DNA from: Lewinellaceae bacterium
GTDB taxonomy: Bacteria > Bacteroidota > Bacteroidia > Chitinophagales > Saprospiraceae
Length of the DNA: 64,000 bases
NCBI GenBank assembly: GCA_020636255.1
Contig: JACJYE010000017.1
Coordinates: 1-64,000 of the forward strand
Reading direction: 5' to 3'
Shown: positions 59,562 through 64,000 of the stretch, one piece after another
Layout: every line of letters begins with the position of its first letter
Position numbering within the stretch: position 1 is the stretch's first letter
Program-made: the position numbers and the translations under genes
Notes under the pieces: generated by a model
Databases searched by the model: none
The model's input: only the letters and a program-made list of their open reading frames with translations
What the model was told of the DNA's origin: nothing

Positions 59562-61148
59562 TTATACCGGCCCTTTGCGCCATTCGCCATTCACCAACCG
59601 CCAGATGCCCAGCGGGTTGCCGTCTGCCAGTTCGGGGGGCAGGGCCTGTTGCGGGAAATCCTGGTAACACAACGGCCGGGTGAAACGGCGGATGGCGGCC
59701 GTTCCGACAGAGGTCGATTGCGGGGCCGTTGTAGCGGGGTAAGGGCCGCCGTGGGCCATAGCGTAGCACACTTCAACGCCGGTGGGATAACCGTTGAAGA
59801 CCAGGCGCCCCACTTTCCTTTCCAGGATGCGCATCAGCCCGGCGTATTCCGCCAGTTCCGCTACCGTGCCGTGGGCCGTAGCCGTAAGCTGGCCTTCCAG
59901 GGCCTCCGCCAAAGCATACAGCTCCTCCTTGCTGGAAGGGGTAATACACAAGGCTGCCGGGCCGAACACTTCTTCGGAGAGCCTGTTGTTGGCGATGAAA
60001 GCTGCGGCATCGGCGATATAGACCCTGGTTTGTGCGCCGTTCTCTCCTTTTGCGGGGCTTCCCGCCAGCGCCAGGGAGACGCCAGGCGACCCGCTCCATT
60101 GCCGTACACCCGATTCATAATTGTTCCGGATGCCGGAACTCAGCATAACCCCCGCCTGCGTTTGGCCGATAACCGCTCCGAGTTTCCCGAGCAGCAACCG
60201 GGTATCGGCGGGCCCTGACGTGATGAATAGCCCCGGGTTGGTGCAGAACTGCCCAACGCCAAGCGAGAGGGAGGCCAGCAATCCTTTTGCGATGTTGTCC
60301 GCATTTGCCCGCAAGGCGCCGGGTAATATAAAAACGGGGTTGGTGCTGCCCATCTCGGCATAAACAGGGATCGGCGCCGGGCGCTGGCTGGCAGCGTCGA
60401 AGATGGCCCTGCCGCCTCTGAAAGAGCCCGTAAAGCCTATGGCCATGATCCTGGGGTGCTGTACGATGGCCAAACCTGTCTCGTTCGACATGCCCTGTAC
60501 GAGTGAAAAGACGCCCTCCGGCATACCCGTCTTGCGGGCTGCCGACAGGATGGCCCGGCCTGCCAGCTCCGATGTACCCGGATGCAGGGGGTGGGCCTTC
60601 ACGACAACCGGGCAGCCTGCCGCCAGCGCGGAAGCGGTGTCGCCGCCGGCGACGGAAAAGGCCAGCGGAAAATTACTGGCCCCAAAGATGCCGACGGGCC
60701 CGATGGGTATCTGCATCTGCCGGATGTCGGGCCGTGGCACAGGCGCCCTGTCTGGTTGTGCCGTATCGATCCGGATATCGGCCCATGAGCCTTCCCGCAC
60801 CACTTCAGCGAACAACTTCAGCTGGTTCACCGTGCGCCCCCTTTCCCCGATGAGGCGGGCTTCGGGCAGGGCCGTTTCTGCCGTACAGCGGTTGATAAGG
60901 GTGTCGCCCAATGCGAGGATCTCTTCGGCTATCGCTTCGAGGAATGCCGCCCGCTCACCGGCCGTTTTGGCGCGGTAGGGCTGAAATGCAGCCTCGGCCA
61001 GCTCAGCAGCCCGGGCCACTTCCGCTGGCCCGGCTTCTACGAACGTAGTACCGAGGGGCTCCAGCGTCGCGGGGTTGACTGCGTTAAAGGTGCTGGCGCT
61101 GCCGCCCGAAGTGTTATATCCTATGAAGTTGAGGCCCGTTAGTTTCAT
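59562..61148 (-). CDS. alpha-ketoglutarate semialdehyde dehydrogenase (2,5-dioxovalerate dehydrogenase)
   Basis: A 528-residue ALDH of the 2,5-dioxovalerate dehydrogenase type. Catalytic Cys302 (GQFCTNPG) and Glu265 (AEMGSTNP) are at canonical positions, with GFTGSFRGG in the cofactor region. It oxidises alpha-ketoglutarate semialdehyde to alpha-ketoglutarate, the last step of Weimberg-type pentose or hexarate breakdown. It is the last gene of a three-gene operon, 12 bases after the FAH-family gene. Confidence 0.92.
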   Translation of the reverse strand: MKLTGLNFIGYNTSGGSASTFNAVNPATLEPLGTTFVEAGPAEVARAAELAEAAFQPYRAKTAGERAAFLEAIAEEILALGDTLINRCTAETALPEARLIGERGRTVNQLKLFAEVVREGSWADIRIDTAQPDRAPVPRPDIRQMQIPIGPVGIFGASNFPLAFSVAGGDTASALAAGCPVVVKAHPLHPGTSELAGRAILSAARKTGMPEGVFSLVQGMSNETGLAIVQHPRIMAIGFTGSFRGGRAIFDAASQRPAPIPVYAEMGSTNPVFILPGALRANADNIAKGLLASLSLGVGQFCTNPGLFITSGPADTRLLLGKLGAVIGQTQAGVMLSSGIRNNYESGVRQWSGSPGVSLALAGSPAKGENGAQTRVYIADAAAFIANNRLSEEVFGPAALCITPSSKEELYALAEALEGQLTATAHGTVAELAEYAGLMRILERKVGRLVFNGYPTGVEVCYAMAHGGPYPATTAPQSTSVGTAAIRRFTRPLCYQDFPQQALPPELADGNPLGIWRLVNGEWRKGPV

Positions 61149-61160
61149 CGCGTCGTTTTT

Positions 61161-61994
61161 TTATGCTACGGTATTGATCAATGTGCCTATCCCGTCAATG
61201 GAGATGCGGATCTCGTCGCCACGGGCCAGCGTAAAGGAATCCGGGGGCACGACGCCGGTGCCGGTCAGGAGGTAACACCCGTGAGGGAAAGTCGTTTCCC
61301 GGTACAGGTATTCGGCGAGCTCCGAAAACTGCCGCTTCATCTGTGCGAGGGCCGTAGTTCCTTCGAAGGCCCGTTGCCCCTGCCGGTATATCTCCAGGCG
61401 TATTGCTGACTGCCGGTGAGGAGGCGTATTGGAGACCAGGACCCCCGGCCCTAAGGCGGTAGCGCCGTCATAACTCTTGGCCTGGGGCAGGTAGAGCGGG
61501 TTTTCGCCCTCAATATCCCTCGAGCTCATGTCGTTGCCGATCGTATAACCGGTGATCCTGCCGCCGGGCGTGATCAGCAGGGCCAGTTCGGGCTCGGGAA
61601 CGTTCCATTTCGAATCTTTGCGGATGCGCACCTGCTGCCCGTGGCCGGCCACTCTGTAGGGCGGGCTTTTGAAGAACAGTTCCGGGCGGGCGGCATAGTA
61701 GACCCTGTCGTAAAAATCTCCGCCACCGGCGTCCCGGGATTCTTCCATCCGCGCTTCGCGGCTCCTGAAATACGTAACCCCTGCGGCCCATACCTCCTGA
61801 GACCCGATGGGCGGGAGGAGGCCGTTTTCGAGCAGCGTGGGGCCGTATGGAACAGGCTGCAGTGTCTGTGCCAGGGCCAGGCATTCGCCGTGAATATCGT
61901 CGCTTTTGGCCAGGCTGTCCCAGTCGGCATCTGTCAGGTAAAAGCGGTTTTCGTGGCTGATGAGCACACCCTTATTGGTATTGTACAGTATCAT
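61161..61994 (-). CDS. fumarylacetoacetate hydrolase-family dehydratase (2-keto-3-deoxypentonate type)
   Basis: A 277-residue FAH-fold enzyme. WAAGVTYFRSREARMEES in the N-terminal part, PEPELALLITPGGRITGYTIGNDMSSRDIEGENPLYLPQAKSYDG-type segments (key residues Glu, Glu, Asp binding magnesium) and LLTGTGVVPPD near the end fit 2-dehydro-3-deoxy-D-arabinonate/pentonate dehydratases. It turns the keto-deoxy sugar acid into alpha-ketoglutarate semialdehyde. It sits between the sugar-acid dehydratase and the aldehyde dehydrogenase, which supports this. Confidence 0.86.
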   Translation of the reverse strand: MILYNTNKGVLISHENRFYLTDADWDSLAKSDDIHGECLALAQTLQPVPYGPTLLENGLLPPIGSQEVWAAGVTYFRSREARMEESRDAGGGDFYDRVYYAARPELFFKSPPYRVAGHGQQVRIRKDSKWNVPEPELALLITPGGRITGYTIGNDMSSRDIEGENPLYLPQAKSYDGATALGPGVLVSNTPPHRQSAIRLEIYRQGQRAFEGTTALAQMKRQFSELAEYLYRETTFPHGCYLLTGTGVVPPDSFTLARGDEIRISIDGIGTLINTVA

Positions 61995-62004
61995 GGCCGT
62001 CGGA

Positions 62005-63732
62005 TTAGTGGAGGTCTCTGGAAACTTCGTGGCCGGAGCTCCCTTTCAGGAAACCGAGGTCGCAGCCCAGGCCCGCCTGTTCGACATTTTGGATATAAAG
62101 GCTGACGTAACCCCTGTCGGATGCAGGCTTCGGCGGGCTCCACCGCTTCCGCCTTTCCGCCAGTTCTTCCTCCGGTACCAGCAGGGCCAGGCTTTTGTTG
62201 GGCACGTCGAGCGCGATCAGGTCGCCATCCTGCACCAAAGCGAGGTTGCCGCCGATGGCCGACTCCGGTGAGATATGGAGGACTACCGTGCCGTAGGCAG
62301 TCCCGCTCATCCTGCCGTCAGAAATGCGGACCATATCTTTAATGCCTTTTTCCAGGAGCTTGCGGGGCAGCACCATATTGCCGACCTCCGGCATGCCGGG
62401 ATAACCCACGGGGCCTACGCCCTTCAGCACCATCACGCAGGTTTCGTCAATATCGAGGGCCGGGTCGTCCACCCTGCTGTGGTAGTCCTCGATCGTTTCG
62501 AACACGACGGCCCGCCCGGTGTGCTGCATCAGCCTGTCGGTAGCCGCCGAAGGTTTGATGACGGCCCCATCCGGGCAGAGGTTGCCCTTCAGCACGGCGA
62601 TGCCGGCATGTTCCTTCAGCGGACTGTCCAGGGGGGCGATCACTTCGCGGTTGTAGCATTCTGCTGATCGGCAGTTCTCGCCTATGGTTTTTCCATTTAC
62701 GGTGAGGGCGCCGGTATGCAGGTGTTGCCCGAGTTCCCGGATAACCGCCGGCAGGCCGCCGGCATAGTAGAAGTCCTCCATCAGGTACCGGCCCGCCGGC
62801 ATGAGGTTGACGAGCAGGGGCATCTGGCTGCCCAGGCGGCCGAAATCGTCGATATCGAGGCTGACGCCTATCCTGCCGGCTATCGCCGTGAGGTGGATCA
62901 TGACGTTGGTGGAGCCGCCGACAGCGGCGTTGATCTTGATCGCGTTTTCAAAAGCTTCGCGTGTCAGTATCTTCGAGAGGGCCAGGCCTTCGCGGGCCAT
63001 TTCCACGATCCGCATCCCGGAGAGGTGCGCCATTACCTTTTTACGGGAATCCACTGCCGGAATGGCCGCGGCGCCCGGGAGCGTCAGCCCCAGGGCTTCC
63101 ACGGTACAGGCCATGGAGGACGCGGTGCCCATGGTCATGCAATGGCCGGCGCTGCGGCTCATGCAGGACTCCGCTTCGAGCAGGGCCTCGGGCGTCACGT
63201 CGCCGGTCTTCAGCTCATCGGAGAGCTGCCAGGCCAGGGTGCCGGAGCCGACGTCCTGGCCGCGCCACTTTCCGTTGAGCATGGGGCCGCCCGGTACGAT
63301 GATCGTCGGCAGGCCCACGCTGCAGGCGCCCATCAGGGTGGAGGGCGTGGTTTTGTCGCAGCCTGTGAGCAGCACGACGGCGTCGAGCGGGTTGGCGCGG
63401 ATGGTCTCTTCCACGTCCATACTGACGAGGTTGCGCCACAGCATCGTCGTGGGTTTCATCATCGTTTCCCCCAGCGACATGACGGGGAATTCCAGAGGGA
63501 AGCCGCCGGCTTCGTAGACGCCGCGTTTGACGATCTCGGCGAAGTCGCGCAGGTGGGCGTTGCAGGGTGTGAGGTCCGACCAGGTATTGCAGATCCCGAT
63601 GACGGGTTTGCCCTGGAACATGTGGCTGGGGTGTCCCTGGTTGCGCAGCCAGCTTCGGTGCACGAAGCCCATCTTGTCGGCCTGCCCGAACCATTCTTCG
63701 CTCCGGAAGCGGGCCCCTTGTTTTTCTTTCAT
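62005..63732 (-). CDS. IlvD/Edd-family sugar-acid dehydratase
   Basis: A 575-residue Fe-S dehydratase. Cluster ligands are in NTWSDLTPCN, LLTGCDKTTPSTLMGA and SCMSRSAGHCMTMGTASSM; the length and sequence fit the L-arabinonate/D-xylonate dehydratase branch rather than IlvD itself. It dehydrates a pentonate or related acid to the 2-keto-3-deoxy form, the first step before the FAH-family gene and the aldehyde dehydrogenase. No kinase, sugar dehydrogenase or transporter lies in the window. First gene of the operon. Confidence 0.9.
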   Translation of the reverse strand: MKEKQGARFRSEEWFGQADKMGFVHRSWLRNQGHPSHMFQGKPVIGICNTWSDLTPCNAHLRDFAEIVKRGVYEAGGFPLEFPVMSLGETMMKPTTMLWRNLVSMDVEETIRANPLDAVVLLTGCDKTTPSTLMGACSVGLPTIIVPGGPMLNGKWRGQDVGSGTLAWQLSDELKTGDVTPEALLEAESCMSRSAGHCMTMGTASSMACTVEALGLTLPGAAAIPAVDSRKKVMAHLSGMRIVEMAREGLALSKILTREAFENAIKINAAVGGSTNVMIHLTAIAGRIGVSLDIDDFGRLGSQMPLLVNLMPAGRYLMEDFYYAGGLPAVIRELGQHLHTGALTVNGKTIGENCRSAECYNREVIAPLDSPLKEHAGIAVLKGNLCPDGAVIKPSAATDRLMQHTGRAVVFETIEDYHSRVDDPALDIDETCVMVLKGVGPVGYPGMPEVGNMVLPRKLLEKGIKDMVRISDGRMSGTAYGTVVLHISPESAIGGNLALVQDGDLIALDVPNKSLALLVPEEELAERRKRWSPPKPASDRGYVSLYIQNVEQAGLGCDLGFLKGSSGHEVSRDLH

Positions 63733-63778
63733 GACGGGATGTTATGGGTTGCCCGGCCTAACGCCGGCGGATGAAATT

Positions 63779-63810
63779 TAAAAATAGTATTTATGGCTAA
63801 AAAGACGCAA
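63779..63810 (-). promoter_or_regulatory. promoter of the sugar-acid operon
   Basis: On the reverse strand TTG (63810-63808), 21 bases, TATTTTTA (63786-63779): one mismatch to TAnnTTTG. It lies 46 bases before the start codon at 63732. Confidence 0.5.
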
Positions 63811-63818
63811 TCGATTGC
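63807..63818. promoter_or_regulatory. 12-bp palindromic operator (LacI-type)
   Basis: GCAATCGATTGC is a perfect palindrome with a CG centre, the form expected of LacI-family repressor sites. It overlaps the -33 element of the sugar-acid operon promoter, so binding would block transcription. It is 75 bases from the forward lipoprotein gene at 63893 and could also affect that gene. Confidence 0.6.
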
Positions 63819-63892
63819 ATCTTTCTTTGTCGCGTTATTTTACCCTGCTATTCGGCATGGGAATGCTAACTTTACAGGATAACACAGAACGC

Positions 63893-64000
63893 ATGAAGTA
63901 CTTTTTACCCATATTGTTGCTTATGGCGGTGCTCACCGCCTGCCAGGAAGAAAAGACGTCGAGTTTCCTCAGCCCGGTGAACTGGGAGAAGCGGCGTGCG
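63893..64000 (+). CDS. lipoprotein of unknown function (N-terminus, cut by window edge)
   Basis: Thirty-six residues are visible: a signal peptide ending in the lipobox VLTAC (Cys17), then a polar segment (QEEKTSSFLSPVNWEKRR) that should be the mature N-terminus. The rest lies outside the window, so no family can be assigned. It is divergent from the sugar-acid operon and shares its regulatory region, which hints at a sugar-related function. Confidence 0.75.
   Translation, partial: MKYFLPILLLMAVLTACQEEKTSSFLSPVNWEKRRA

Overview
The window looks like a chromosomal segment of a moderately GC-rich Bacteroidota, most likely from the Saprospirales (Lewinella/Phaeodactylibacter-like). This is inferred from several signs. 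Four secreted proteins carry C-terminal T9SS-type sorting tails. TAnnTTTG promoter boxes occur, in places with a TTG box about 19-20 bases upstream. NusB is of the long Bacteroidota type, LptE and DUF1599/DoxX genes are present, and menaquinone is made by the futalosine route (mqnA, mqnE). No rRNA, tRNA, phage, plasmid, intact insertion sequence or CRISPR array was seen.

Layout. 1-8.8 kb: polyphosphate kinase (cut by the window edge), a DUF72 protein, triosephosphate isomerase, a LexA-like S24 repressor with a small overlapping gene, an acyl-CoA carboxylase biotin carboxylase subunit divergent from acetoacetyl-CoA synthetase, and lptE. 8.9-14.4 kb: a large secreted M43 metalloprotease with seven Cys-rich repeats lies between lptE and the sigma-54 activator/miaB pair. 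14.6-21.3 kb: a DUF4349 lipoprotein, a TonB-dependent receptor and two T9SS cargo proteins that share an N-terminal module. 21.7-27.6 kb: an S9 peptidase, a YigZ protein, the DUF1599-DoxX pair and nusB. 27.7-33 kb: an OmpA-like protein with thrombospondin type 3 repeats, guaA, a PBP1-fold lipoprotein and a TrmH-type methyltransferase. 33.1-39.3 kb: a MITE-like palindromic element abutting a ThDP-dependent enzyme, two small envelope proteins and the three-gene pnt transhydrogenase operon. 39.4-45.5 kb: msrA, the mqnE-phosphatase-mqnA cluster and a secreted GH13 amylase. 45.7-49.6 kb: a cytosolic caspase-family protease followed by two SDR enzymes. 49.6-58.4 kb: a beta-propeller/amidohydrolase fusion, a prolyl oligopeptidase, a membrane acyltransferase-like protein and the Nnr NAD(P)HX repair enzyme. 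58.5-64 kb: a family III CoA-transferase and a three-gene oxidative sugar-acid (Weimberg-type) operon behind a perfect 12-bp palindrome that overlaps its promoter; a new lipoprotein gene begins at the right edge.

Most genes are ordinary housekeeping or envelope functions. The unexplained signals are mainly intergenic. Inverted arrays of degenerate octamers occur at three sites between 19.4 and 23.7 kb. There is a 177-bp nested palindromic element at 33.1 kb, a 20-bp perfect inverted repeat at 15.76 kb, a 28-bp direct repeat at 21.3 kb, and two short motifs that recur in several intergenic regions. The protein-level items most worth a second look are the standalone caspase, the metalloprotease that interrupts a conserved gene cluster, the phosphatase embedded in the menaquinone cluster, and a membrane protein gene whose conserved N-terminus lies upstream of any ATG, GTG or TTG codon.
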